A DNA stretch of 64,000 nucleotides from Diphasiastrum complanatum (lineage: Eukaryota > Streptophyta > Lycopodiopsida > Lycopodiales > Lycopodiaceae). Below are positions 1-13,546 of this stretch, one piece after another (the stretch's first letter is position 1; every line of letters starts with the position of its first letter). The position numbers and the translations under genes were made by a program. The notes under the pieces were generated by a model. The model saw only the letters and a program-made list of their open reading frames with translations. It was not told the origin of the DNA and did no database searches. The stretch is taken from the NCBI GenBank assembly GCA_029204225.1, contig CM055094.1, positions 23,458,541 through 23,522,540 on the forward strand. Reading direction: 5' to 3'.

Positions 1-99
1 GTTATGGGACGCTTGAGATTTTCAACAGTTCAGTTGCACTTTGGAAGTGGCATCGAAACCAAGGATCAAAAGGATGTGGTTGCAGATGTTTTATACTGA
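1..99 (+). CDS. possible last coding exon of an upstream gene (partial)
   Basis: Frame 1 is open from the window edge to a TGA at 97-99, giving 32 residues that end in ...DVVADVLY. The downstream sequence to about 1.1 kb is T-rich and non-coding, like a 3' UTR. I do not recognise the protein. It may be chance, because a 32-codon open stretch is short. The neighbouring upstream sequence would decide. Confidence 0.2.
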   Translation, partial: VMGRLRFSTVQLHFGSGIETKDQKDVVADVLY

Positions 100-1451
100 C
101 AAATCTTCATAAGGTTAACTGTACAAAGCCTGCTGTGCCTTCATGGCCAACTTATGCTGAAACTGCTACCCTGCAAACAACATACTGTGCATCAGACTGA
201 CAATTTTTAAGTATAGCTGCTCCAAATTGCAATCATGGACGTCAAATTGACCAAACATTTATCATCCATTATTAATTTATCTCTCTTTGCAGATTGCCTG
301 AAATCCAGGTGTAATTTTAAGCTCAACAGAAACAGTTTCTGTGTGTGGGAAGACTAAACAGCTGGAATCTCATATATATTCTTGTGAGGAACAAAGCATT
401 TAGGAGCCCCTCGCTATCCTGTAAACCGTATATAAGATTGCAAAGTAGGTGCAATTCTGTGATCTCAAAGCAGCAACATCAAAAGTACATAGAGCTTTGT
501 TTGCCTTGACACATGAGTGCAATGGCAGGGGCCATGTTATCTAGCAGGTTAAATACATACATTGATGGCTTGACCTTTTCTTCGTAAGTGTAAAATTCAT
601 CATAATGCACAATATATTAAGCTGTTACTGTGTCTGAGATTGTATACTCTGTGACCCTGCATATGGATCAATCTTGTAAAGTTTCATCTCAGTACGTTTC
701 ATATACATATTTGTCCTTCAAGTGTGACTCTACAATTCAACTTGTACATTAGTGGATGTGTAAGTCTGGTTTCAACAATCTTGTCCATGAACGTGCATCT
801 TGTTTGCCCTTGGAAGCTTTATGCTAATCACAGGCAAAAGGACCCGACCTTTTGAAGATTTACCTTTGTAGGTTATGTTTAAGGCTTGAACGGCATCTCT
901 TTGGGTAGCATTGGCAAGGTCCTTGTGGGCCAAGGCCAAGGTTCAAGGGCAAGAACATGTTCTCAAGACATCTTTTTAAGTTTGTCAGATTGGTCTAAGA
1001 GGCAAAATCATTCTAACTCATAGATTCTTGATAGCCCGATTAAGAAGACCTTTTTCTTGATTGCATTGTCCCACATCATCAAACAAAGCTTAATATGATG
1101 TTTTCTCAAATACAAGAATGCTTTTTGATCGTGCTCTAAACTAACGGAAAGTTTACATCCTCATTTGTGTGGCTGATTCAGAGGTCAAGAGAACATCGTG
1201 CATAATTTGTCCTATATCTGCGTCTTTGTGGCTAATCTTAGGACAAATTCAGAGGTCAAGAGAACATACCTATTATGCATACATGTGGGGTTTATGGATC
1301 GTTAGTTATGAAAACTAAGAATGGAAAATGCTTATACTAATGATAAGAATTGTTGGTGATAGCATGATTCAAAACCAAATAGGCGTCAAACATCCGTAGA
1401 CAAGCACATTCATTCACAATAGGAGGTCCTTTTAAGATGATGGGAATTAGG

Positions 1452-1453
<2 letters not shown>
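100..1453. other. non-coding stretch, no gene recognised
   Basis: No reading frame of useful length is seen. The first few hundred bases could be the 3' UTR of the gene ending at 99. The pair 'cagaggtcaagagaacat' at about 1179 and 1249 is a short direct duplication. Nothing else was identified. Confidence 0.4.

Positions 1454-1521
<68 letters not shown>
1454..1521. repeat. (TC)n microsatellite
   Basis: An uninterrupted TC dinucleotide tract of about 34 units, read directly from the sequence. Confidence 0.97.
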
Positions 1522-1523
<2 letters not shown>

Positions 1524-1929
1524 GGTAGTATCTAATGTTGCGGCATAAAAAAAAAAGTTTTTTTTATCTCCAAAGGCATACCTCTAATAGTCTAAGCTTT
1601 GGTGGGAATTTTTTTAATTAGTCTCTTCTCTAAATGGTCAAGATTCATCTTATCTCATCCAATGGTTGCTACAAGTTATTTCATACACAAGGCAAGGTAT
1701 GGCTCCTATGAAAGTTCACCAAAGGCTATGAATGTTCACCAAAGGTCTACTTTTTGGCTATTTATACACTGGTACTCTCTTAATTTTTTCACCTTCTCTT
1801 TCCTCTTCCTCTTCTTCTTCACTAAGTTCTTGAAGGATTGACAACACCCAAATACTACAAACTAAGTGTGTTCTTCAAACGATCCAGCAGGTATGAAGGT
1901 GCCTTAGATACTTGTTCCATTATTGGTAT
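1522..1929. other. possible LTR-like or promoter-like stretch, unassigned
   Basis: The region holds a TATA-like word (ctatttatac, near 1757) followed by a pyrimidine-rich tract, an arrangement common in LTR U3-R regions. No partner repeat or terminal motif was found in the window. The 80-codon open frame at 1599-1841 is low-complexity and unconvincing. Confidence 0.2.
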
Positions 1930-2830
1930 TGGTTTACGTATTTTAGCAAATATCGCAAAATGCGAAAAATGCGAACTGTGCGAAACATTGTGATAAACAT
2001 GTACACTGTCACATCTTGACTTCCCCGAAAAATGCGAAGAAGCCGAAAATAGTTTTAGAGTCAGTGAAAATAGTTTTAGAAGCACTTTGACTTTTGCAAA
2101 AAACCCAAAGAAAGGCTTCCAAAGTTTATCTTTCATCACTGACCCTTTAGAACACAAGCTTTGCATGTGGCGAGAATCACAAAGTTGCGGAATGTTCAAA
2201 CAAAGTAAAGTTTGTCCCATTTTGTCAAGAGTGTGATTATGGACATTGTTACAAGGATTGTCCGCAGCAAGACCAAAACCACCGCCGGTAACTGCTCCAT
2301 TGAATATGATTACAATCAAGCAGAGACCAACAACTTAGCCTATTGAACCAAGTGTAGCAGTGATGGTTGTTACCGGAGCTTAGAAGCAAAAAAAAAGTTG
2401 CAGTTGATCCAGCACTTGCTGAATCGATGATTTCTACTTATATACCTACTGCATTAGGTGTATCCAAATTTCAACTCAGAAAAGAAGAAATACCAAAATA
2501 TGAGGCAGTGGATTAAACAATTGCAAGAAGAAGAAGCCTGGAAGCTGCTAAAGCTGCAGCCAAAGTCCATTCTTCACCTATGCCGCCATCGGATTTTCGT
2601 AATCCACAAACAGATGTTAATACACAGTTACATCATCACGAAGAACCCTTCAAGATGACAGAAGCCTGAAGCACCGCAAACAGAAGTGATTGTGAATATT
2701 TTATCTAGCAAGATGGATATTACATTGGGAGAATGTCTTAAGCTGGTGCCAAGAGCAAAAGAAGTATCAACAGAGAAATTGCCTCCATCAGGAGCCACTC
2801 TTTTGTGCCGGACTTGAAGAAGCAAGCGAA
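1930..2830 (+). pseudogene. decayed Ty3/gypsy-like gag region with zinc knuckles
   Basis: The + strand shows two Cys/His clusters: CGENHKVAEC at 2166-2195 and CQECDYGHCYKDC at 2223-2261. They lie in one frame that ends at a TAA. The second fits CX2CX3HX4C, one residue shorter than the usual retroviral CX2CX4HX4C knuckle. Further on, near 2665-2760, a stretch containing DITLGECLKLVPRAKEV resembles the gag-to-protease linker of plant gypsy elements. Stops and frame changes separate the blocks, so this is a relic. The gypsy assignment is inferred from motif style and order, and a cellular zinc-knuckle protein is an alternative for the first part. Confidence 0.4.
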
Positions 2831-2927
2831 GTACTAAATGGAGGGACAGCCTAGGAAAGGTGAGCAAAGAAACATCTCCCTGCCAATCCAACACAGATAG
2901 TTTGGAAAAAGATGCAGTCGTGATCAC

Positions 2928-3362
2928 CAACACGTGCTGGGCATTGTGCCCTGGCTCGTGCTGGTAGAGGGAGCTGAGACCTGGCGGCTGAATTCCTGGC
3001 GCCAGTTGAGCTACCCAAGTTTCTGTTTGCCGGACTCCCCCTATAGTTCTGGTGTGATTCGGCTTACCCCCTCTGTCCTGGAATATAGTGCTTTCTGGTA
3101 AAGCACACTTTTCTAGACTTAGTTTTTTATTTTGCTGATTAAGCCTGGCAGAATCAGTCTGGCTCCCGGACATGGGTTCCGGGAGCCATCCCGGAAGTAG
3201 AATCAACTTGGTTCCTGACTAGGCCATGACTCGAGCTCCAGAGCTAGCTCATGACTTGTGACTACTTGACACCACAAGAGGCTCAGTCCTTGACTTTCTA
3301 ACTTGCTCTGGGACCATAGGGAGCGTCACCCCTTAGAGTCTTACAGGGCACACTGGGTGCAC
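2928..3362. repeat. dispersed repeat R, copy 1
   Basis: A block of about 435 bp, starting at 'ccaacacgtg' and ending at 'gggcacactgggtgcacc', that recurs at 15783-16223 in the same orientation with clear but imperfect identity. It has no long reading frame. It could be an LTR, a non-autonomous retroelement or a satellite monomer. Its family is not identified. Confidence 0.85.
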
Positions 3363-4840
3363 CGAGTCAGCTTTACAACATGGAGTCACATGTCTTCATA
3401 AAGAGAGTAGATCAAATGGTTGTATCATGAGACTTGGTGAGGGAGATAGTCACAAGTCAAGAAGAAGAGAAGTATGTGAGGTCTTAAAAGTAGGATGTAC
3501 TTTGAATGATGTCATTGTGAATGATAGTGAGGAAGAATCATTATCATACGAGTCATTACCTAAATCATTGAGTAGAAGTTCTTGTTTGAAAAAAGAGTGT
3601 ACTTCAATCATCCTTATGTTGAAGGTACTAATGATTTTTTTTCATGGCTTCTAATGTTTTTGAGTTTTTTACTTCTTATGATGCAATCATTAAGAGGGAG
3701 TCTTGTGAAGGAAAGGAAAATGGGAGATTGGTTCTTGGGAAGATCTAAGGCATGGATCTCACATCTCTTCATCAACTCAAAGGATTCTATGATTATGAAT
3801 TGAGTACTCATGATTGAGATGGCAAAAGGTTGGTTGGAGAAGACTACATGGAGCAAATCGAGAGGAAAGTTTTTCAAGACAAGGGAGATCTTATTGCTGA
3901 GAGTTTGGAATCTATCTTTTGCCTTATGATGGTGGCATTGTTTTCACTAAACTTTGTGGAAGGTCGAGATCAAGCATGGATGAGATCTTGTTGGATTTAG
4001 ATCATATGTTTGAGAGGGAGTATTTCCAGAGGTTCAGGTTTGAAGATATTCATATCTTTGATGTTCAAGAGAAAGATCAAGAGGTTGATCTCAAAAGGCT
4101 TCAACAACACAAAAGGAAAGGTGGCAATTTGGAGTTAGTCAAGAACATCAAAGGAGAGTCAAATGGAAAAGATTTTATGGATCTATTTTGCAGGAGTCTT
4201 CAAACTCAAGGTCAAAGGAGCAGCAATGAAGTGTTGTTCAAGTTTACTTTACTTGTTCTATCTCATGTTTGATTAATTTCAGTGGATGTGTGCAAGTTGT
4301 CAAGATATGGTCAAACTAGCTACATTGTTTTGCATCATTTTGATGTTGGAGTTGTACTAGCATTCTTTGCTGGTTTTGCTGATGGAAATGAAGCTAATGG
4401 AGGTTCATTATGTCACTCATTCATGGACAAGTCATCAAGTGTTGATGATATCTTGTGGCAAGATGGAGATGGACGCTCATTCATGGAGTTTTATGGTGGA
4501 GACATATCAAGAAAGGAAAAAGATGGAGGAGACAAGCAAACATGTGGTCATCACTCACATTTATTGTTTGGTTGCTATAATTTTCCAGAGAGTTCAGATT
4601 TGGAAACATGGAAGAATCATTTCATTTACATTCTATTTAATTCTTCATGTTCTAGTTACAGCTTGATGTGTAAAATTGATGTAAGAAATAGTGAAACATC
4701 CAATTTGGAGTTTCTATATCAATTATGGAAACTAATTTAGAACCTTAGAAAGGAGGTCTATACTTAGGATAAAGATCATTCTAAAGTTGGATCAAAGTTC
4801 TATGGTTAAAATTATGCCAAAACTAGGTGAAGAGGGAGTG
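3363..4840 (+). pseudogene. internal region of a copia-like LTR element carrying a non-pol reading frame
   Basis: This region ends in a polypurine tract GAAGAGGGAG (4831-4840), followed directly by an LTR-type start TGTGAGAAATGTCAAC. It is therefore the 3' internal part of an LTR retroelement in + orientation. No reverse transcriptase, RNase H or integrase motif is seen. Instead the frame 3919-4272 encodes 117 residues of unknown family, hydrophilic and lysine-rich in its C-terminal half. Its segment at 4070-4260 recurs at 54873-55062 on the other strand with high nucleotide identity. Frames at 3427-3654 and 4282-4740 may be flanking parts of the same broken product. The 5' side abuts repeat R and the 5' LTR is missing. 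Function is unknown: it may be a captured host fragment or an accessory element protein. Confidence 0.5.
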
Positions 4841-5004
4841 TGAGAAATGTCAACTAGTTTAGTCATATTTTGATTAGAACCTCAGGACCGTTTGAGGCCG
4901 CATTAGGAGTAGTTGCGGTCAATTTGCGGCCATTTCAGGCCAAAATAGGGCATTAGGACCGCATAAGACGCTGGCTAGGTTAGAGAGAGAAGGGTGGGGA
5001 GGGG

Positions 5005-5007
<3 letters not shown>
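4841..5007 (+). mobile_element. 5' part of a copia-type LTR (TGTGAGAAATG...)
   Basis: The start TGTGAGAAATGTCAAC directly follows the purine tract GAAGAGGGAG, as in the intact copia element at 20144-26573, whose LTR starts TGTGAAAATTGTCAAC. The LTR's end was not located. It may run into or beyond the microsatellite array that follows. Confidence 0.5.
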
Positions 5008-7235
<2,228 letters not shown>

Positions 7236-7320
7236 TGGGCTCAGATTCGAGCACCCTCAGATGGCCATCACTGTCAAATGGGCTCAGATTCGAGCGCCCT
7301 CAGATGGCCATCGCTAGCTT
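7236..7320. repeat. 43 bp tandem duplication
   Basis: Two copies starting 'tgggctcagattcgagc' at 7236 and 7279 differ at only a few positions. No function is apparent. Confidence 0.9.
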
Positions 7321-8108
<788 letters not shown>

Positions 8109-8131
8109 GCAACCTAACCTAGGGACGCTTC

Positions 8132-8590
8132 TTGGATAAAACCCAACCTAGAATGACGGATAATCCATTCTGGATATATCCTTTGGAGTATCTTGAGATT
8201 GATGCGAGTAATAATACGGAGAATTCAGCAAACTTTTTGAATATTAAAATCTCTTTCGACCCTATTACAGGCTATTCACCGCTTTCCAAATATAATAAGA
8301 GAAGAGACCTCCCCTTTCTCTTTTTGCAATATATACACCTGGCTTCGAACAAACATATTTTTAATTCATACAAGGTCATTATATCGCAAGCAATAGTTGC
8401 TATGTACTGTTGCAACAAACAAGAAACTTTTCTTAATGAAGTACGAACGCTGGTTGATACATTTCAAGGTAACGGGTTTGCCCGTGATGAATTATGTATG
8501 ATTATTAACAAGCTGCTACTTCATGAAAAATTTCCTGGACTGTTATTTGAATTGCCTAAAAACATTGACAATCTCTTGGTGGGTAGTTAG
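8132..8590 (+). pseudogene. Penelope-like reverse transcriptase, C-terminal (thumb) fragment
   Basis: A 152-codon frame. After residue 15 it carries a pattern I associate with the end of the RT domain in Penelope-like retroelements: IYPLEYLEI, then ANFLNIKISFDP (the 'FLD' block), SKYNKRRDLPF, SNKHIFNSYKVIISQAI and FLNEVRTLVDTFQGNGF. The catalytic palm, including the two metal-binding aspartates, is not present, so the 5' part is lost. No GIY-YIG endonuclease is seen. The last ~15 codons lie inside the right inverted arm. Penelope-like elements are known to carry long terminal repeats that may be inverted. The family call is from motif memory and would need a profile search. Confidence 0.55.
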
Positions 8591-8661
8591 CTTACCCTTA
8601 GGGGGGAGCTAGCTACCCCCTGAGGGATTCACTAACTACGGGTATTGGTTGGTGGGTTCTC
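8545..8661. repeat. right arm of the ~116 bp inverted repeat
   Basis: This is the mirror copy of 7993-8108, running from 'atttgaattgcc' to 'ttggtgggttctctc'. It contains the stop of the RT-like frame and then passes straight into (TC)n. Confidence 0.93.
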
Positions 8662-8671
8662 TCTCTCTCCC

Positions 8672-8751
<80 letters not shown>
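8657..8751. repeat. (TC)n microsatellite with an internal poly-C run
   Basis: TC units are interrupted by a run of about 14 C near 8669-8682. This tract mirrors the (GA)n at 7858-7995. Confidence 0.96.
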
Positions 8752-8754
<3 letters not shown>

Positions 8755-9027
8755 AAAACTTAATGGGTGGCCAATGATTTGTGTAATTTTTGTAGCTTAG
8801 TCTTTATGACTCAGCAGGTTATGGAGTAGTGGCTCAAGCCTTTCAACTGATTACTTTAACGTCCAAAACTGGCAGAGAGCCTTTAGGCAACTTTCACTTG
8901 CTTGTATGGACGTTGTGTTGCACATTAGGATTCTTTATTTTTGTGATAGCCCATCTGGTTGAACCTAGCATAATCTAGCAATTAATATATTCTGCTCTAT
9001 TTGCATCTAGTAAATTTCATAATGCAG

Positions 9028-9745
9028 GCAAAACTTGAAGCTTGGGAATACAATCCACATGACAAAGACCACATACATCCAAACAAGTATTTTCCTGATA
9101 CTCGCTCAACTACTGGAAGTGGATGTCAACAATTTGTGAAATCTTTACTTCTGCATCCATATTTTTTATAACTTTCTCGCTTGCAGAATTGGGCATCTTG
9201 GAAGCTAGATGCTGATGGATGGGAAAGATCCACTTTTAGAAAAGATTAAGATGGACCGTGGCTACAAGTACTCGGTCGGTATCGTTGTAATACTGGTGAA
9301 CTTTAATTTGAAGTTCATCTGATTGTGAAGGGAATTGCTTTCCAATATAACCTACTAAGATAATAGAACATAGTTCTGATAATATAGTTTTGGGGACGAC
9401 ATGTTTTCTTATTTATCGACAGGAGATTGCAACCATCTCGCCTGACGAAATGGCAGATTTTGAGGAAAAGGTGAAGGGATACTTCAAAGGGCACATGCAC
9501 TCTCAAGAGGAAATACGCCTTATTCTCGATGGTTTAGGGTAAGAAAATTTGAGATTATCGAGGATCATTTAGTGCATTAGTTATTTGAAGATTGGAAATT
9601 AAATTGGTGGTGTTGTGAAAGACGGGCTTGTCCATGGTGGCTTCTGTATGTAAACAGGTTATTGGGACACCCGAGACTACAATGAGTCATGGATTGGTTT
9701 CCGCGTAAACAAGGGAGACCTCATCGTGCTTTCATCGGGCATGTC
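9028..9745 (+). pseudogene. acireductone dioxygenase (ARD) gene remnant
   Basis: ARD is a cupin-fold enzyme of the methionine salvage pathway. Four exon-like blocks lie in the right order. About 9028-9100 has KLEAWEYNPHDKD. 9187-9274 has WKLDADGWE and then, in another frame, LLEKIKMDRGYKY. 9423-9538 has ISPDEMADFEEKVKGYF and HMHSQEEIRLILDGLG. 9658-9745 has YWDTRDYNESWIGF and NKGDLIVLSSGM. The HxHxxxE set of three metal ligands is kept (HMHSQEE). The fourth ligand, expected in a YHRFT-like block of the next exon, was not found in the following 1.3 kb. The second block has two frameshifts and a TAA, and the phases at the 9538/9658 junction do not match. The copy therefore looks dead and 3'-truncated. 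A very long last intron cannot be excluded. Confidence 0.65.
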
Positions 9746-10894
9746 TTTATGTATATATTATCAACAATTACATGTCTTTACAATGAAATTACATGAACAA
9801 TCAACTTCTCAAGAGGCCAATGCATGCATAATTGTATGGGCATGCTTATGTAAATATTTTTTATTTTATTACGCTTTACAACTTTCAGACATCATGTGTG
9901 TCTCATTTGTGGACCAAATCTTGATAGTCAACACTCATGCTACCTTTATACTCTATAATTTTGGAATAATGAAAAAATGGCTGTAAGTACAAAAGCCAGA
10001 GAAAAAACAAAGAGCAATGGCTATGAAAAGACATCGTTGGATATAAAAGAGCTATGATAAATTGAGGCTCATCTACATATTTGCACTACATACATAGTGA
10101 TAGAAAACTTAAATCAGGATGGTCTGAAGAGTTCTGAAAAAAGAATGAACATGTTTGAATGAAGACGCCATTAGATAGTCTCAAGATGCAACAACACAAC
10201 TTGAACTAACTAAGTCCAAAATGAAAAGAAAATGCCAGGAAATACATATAAAAGTAAAGAAAAGATCTGCCTATCTATTTAAAACTTCAAATTAGACAAG
10301 CAACTTGCTTAAAAGCACCGATATACCAATTAAGCACACATCCCTCGTAGGCTCATAATGCAGATCTTCCTTGAACAAAAATACTAGTGCCCTGATACAT
10401 GAATGTGGTTGTTTTCCGTGGTGGTCCTCTGATGTGTCACTGCTATCCAAATTTACCATGTGGTGGATAGTGCTTGGATTTGCCCTCGCTTCGACCTTGT
10501 AACATGTAGACATGCTTTCATCCAAGAGGAAATAATCCACCCTTCGATGTCTCTATAACTCTTAGTGGGATAGACGATCTCATGCCATCAACAATGGCTA
10601 CCATGACATATATGGCATGGAAATTATGTGCAATTCCCAATCTCAAATGTAGTTGGCTTTTGCTGACAATGAGCTTCCCCTCAATAAATGACAAGTTGAT
10701 GCAGGGAATAGTAGCTCCTTTGAATGTTATCTTTGCCTCCATCACATTGAACACAAATCATTCAAACATCAATAACTTCAAGTACAAAAAAATTGGTGAA
10801 TAACTGTACAATTCTTCCTGCCATCTGTTCGGGTAAGAAAATACTATGTGAAACACAATAAATGACAAGTTATTAGGTTGGATAAAAGATCAGG
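9746..10894. other. no gene recognised
   Basis: Two minus-strand frames (10292-10540 and 10518-10754) have no motif I recognise. The missing last ARD exon was looked for here and not seen. Confidence 0.35.
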
Positions 10895-11020
10895 AGCTAC
10901 AGAACAAGTTCCAGACAGAGATCCAGGTGGTGATAAATATGACAGACCTGTAAAACGAGTTATAGAATAAGCTCCACACAGAGATCCAGGTGATGATAAG
11001 TATGACATACTTCTAAAATG
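10895..11020. repeat. ~66 bp tandem repeats, left part
   Basis: Two units share 'agatccaggtg(g/a)tgata' and 'aagctccacacagag'-like words. Related units continue at 11803-12037, so the solo LTR between them has split one array. Confidence 0.75.
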
Positions 11021-11802
11021 TGTCGCGGAAGCTTTTTTTGTTTCGTGTTCGTCTTCTCTCTTCTGATTCGCGAACAATTTTCTGTCTTTGAATTTTCTTT
11101 TCGTGCGGAAGCTCTTAGAGGATCCTAGACACTCGACTATGCATCACAGAACATATTTTATTCTAGCAATCAAGAGACACAGCACAAGGCCAAGAGATAC
11201 ACAAAATAGAGCGACTATATTGTCAGTTTGGTTTTAGAGCGAGATCGTTAGTGTCTCGCTCGTTGGCGGATTGACTCTCTGCTCTTTCGTTGTGTTCTGC
11301 TCGTTGGCAGACTTTCATGCACAACTATGGTATTTTTGCTTTCTTACTCTATTCGCTATGTCTCTCTCTCTATTTCTTACAAATCTCTGTGAAATTCTCG
11401 TCACTTTTTCTCTTATCGTTATGATCCAAAGAGGATCGTTTATACCCCAATGTGTGGAGTTTACTAGATAGCTAAACGTAGAATCACAAGACTAGTTAAC
11501 GCTAATCAACTAGTTAGTTAGTCTCCGTCGTTGCTATTCGTTTCAGTTGGGCGTGAAGCCCGTTGAGCTGCCAGCTGGCAGCGTGAAAGATTTCTCTTCG
11601 TTTGTTTCGTTCTTTTCGTTTCTTTTCGTAGTCTTCGTTCTGTTTTGCGGTTTGCGGTTTGCGGTCCTGGAGGTGTGTTTACGATTCACGAATCGTTCGT
11701 GCTTCGAGTCAAAGACACGTTGACTGCCGCGAATCGTTCTCGTTCGACCTTTGTGTCTTGTTCGTGTTGCGACAAAGTTGCAGGAGTTCACCAATTCTAA
11801 CA
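11021..11802. mobile_element. solo LTR (782 bp) with target duplication AAATG
   Basis: The block starts TGTCGCGGAAGC and ends CCAATTCTAACA (TG...CA). It is flanked on both sides by AAATG (11016-11020 and 11803-11807). Removing it restores the tandem repeat: the joined flank matches another unit around 11978-12010. There is no internal coding region or primer-binding site, which fits a solo LTR left by recombination between two LTRs. The family is unknown. Confidence 0.75.
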
Positions 11803-12037
11803 AAATGATTGAACACAAAGCCCGAGGGCAAGTTTCAAACAAAAAAGATCTTGACCAGTCTCCAGGCAATGAACCAAAAGCAGAGGACAAGGGCTGCAGA
11901 ACAAGCTCCACACAGACCTGTAAAATGAGCTACAGAGCAAGCTCCACACGAAGACCCAGATGGTGATTAGTACAACAGACCTGTAAAACATTTGAACACA
12001 AAGCTCCAGGGCAAGCTTCATGCAGACTTTAAGCCAA
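11803..12037. repeat. ~66 bp tandem repeats, right part
   Basis: Units contain 'aagctccacac', 'gacctgtaaaa' and 'ttgaacacaaagc(t)cc'. The array is continuous with 10895-11020 apart from the LTR insertion. Confidence 0.75.
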
Positions 12038-12310
12038 TTGTGGAAGATGGTCTGGACAATTTTTTATCAGACACTTGCTATTGCCTGCTTCCTAGTGCTA
12101 GTGGCATGCTATTAGGTGATTGAGCCAACAAAATAGTTGTTTTGCCATTCTTGGCATGGAAAGGAGGTAGTTGAAGTGTAGTGAAAAAATATGGGTGCTG
12201 GGTGAAGTGAATTCTGGAAGATGGTCTGGATGATTTTTCAATTGAACCATGTCCAACAGACACTTCCTAGTGCCTGTTGCCTAGTACTGGTGGCATGCTA
12301 GATTTCCTTA
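12038..12310. repeat. degenerate direct duplication of about 170 bp
   Basis: 'ggaagatggtctgga(c/t)' and 'ttcctagtgc...ggcatgcta' occur at about 12038-12112 and again at about 12217-12301. No function is apparent. Confidence 0.7.
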
Positions 12311-12857
12311 TGTTAGTGGCAAGTTTTGCTAATTTTGTTATGCAAAATAGCTCCTTGAAGGGTTGTGAAAATATGGGTGCTATTTTAAACAAATATTGAG
12401 CAGTTGACTTGAAAAGTAAAGATAGTCTAGTGCTAGTGATTGGGTCAACAATATGCTCACATCGATGGCCTTTTTCACTTGCAATTCAATTGTCATTAAG
12501 AATGCAAAGGTGCCTTTCAAATGGATAAATTAAAAAGATTTTGGCCACCCAAGAGTGTATGTATGATAATTTGGAGGTTGAAATTTTTGTGGATGTACAA
12601 ACGTGTACTCATTTACTTATGAAGCTCCGTTGTTTCTAGTTCCCAAAATCACCATGACCTTTCAATCTTTGTACTTCCCTAGGTTTATGTATTGAGCCAA
12701 ATGAAACTGTCATTCCAACACAACAAATTTTTAGAGCGGAGTTTGTTTTGGATTTTTTCTCATTTGTAGTAAGCACGATTGTAAAAGGTCAACGAAGAAT
12801 ATGTTCTTTTGACCCAAGTACTTGTCGATAGTCTAGAGGGACTATTTTTTAAGTTTT
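12311..12857. other. no gene recognised
   Basis: A sequence without a convincing reading frame or repeat partner. Confidence 0.35.
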
Positions 12858-13546
12858 TACAAAAAAATGAACCCCAAAGGGCCGAGAAAGTACTAGAGCC
12901 GGCTCCGGTACTTTCCCAACCGTGTGGGTTGTTTCTTTTTTGTGATTATTGAAAGTTTTTACAAAAAAAAATCAACCCCACAGGGCCTGGAAAGTACTAG
13001 AGCTGGCTCTAGTACTTCTTTGGCCCTCTGGGGTTGTTTCTTTTTTGTGATTTTTTAAAGTTTTCACAAAAAAAAAATCACATAGGGCCAGGAAAGTACT
13101 AGAGCCGACTCTAGTACTTTCTCGGCCCTGTAGGGTTGTTTTCTTTTTGTGATTTTTGAAAGTTTTAACAAAACCCATAGGGCCGGGAAAGTACTAGCGC
13201 CGGCTCTAGAACTTTCCCGGCCCCATGGGATTGTTTCCTTTTTGTGATTTTTGAAAGTTTTCACAAAATAAAATCAACCCCACAGGGTCTAGAAAGAAAT
13301 CAACCCGATAGGGCCGGGAAAGTACTAGAGCCGGCTTCAGTACTTTCCAGGCCTTGTGGGGTTGATTTTTTTTGTGATTAATTTCACAAAAGAAATCAAC
13401 CTCACAAGGCCTAGAAAGTTTCACAAAAGAGATCAACCCCACAGGGCCTAGAAAGTACTGGAGCCGGCTCTAGTACTTTCCCGGCCCTGTGGGTTTGTTT
13501 CCTTTTTGTGATTTTTGAAAGTTTTCACAAAAAAAATCAACCCCAT
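12858..13546. repeat. tandem array of ~90 bp palindromic (foldback) units
   Basis: Six units each contain a near-perfect palindrome centred on GAGCCGGCTC, inside AAAGTACTAGAGCCGGCTCT and its mirror. The flanks CCCACAGGGCC and GGCCCTGTGGG pair with each other. Centres lie at about 12900, 13014, 13106, 13201, 13332 and 13465, so spacing is 92-133 bp. The A-rich and T-rich outer parts (TCACAAAA, TTTTGTGA) also pair. Each unit could form a hairpin of tens of base pairs. The frames here are only repeats of the unit. Confidence 0.93.

Noticed and set aside
2628-3206. 192-codon minus-strand frame
   Set aside because: Half of it lies in repeat R, whose second copy does not keep the frame open. No domain was recognised.
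10292-10754. Two minus-strand frames as a host gene
   Set aside because: No recognised domain and no convincing splice structure. They are listed only as unassigned sequence.
12858-13546. Possible CRISPR-like array
   Set aside because: The units are palindromic satellite copies with irregular spacing and without unique spacers of constant size, and the genome is a plant.
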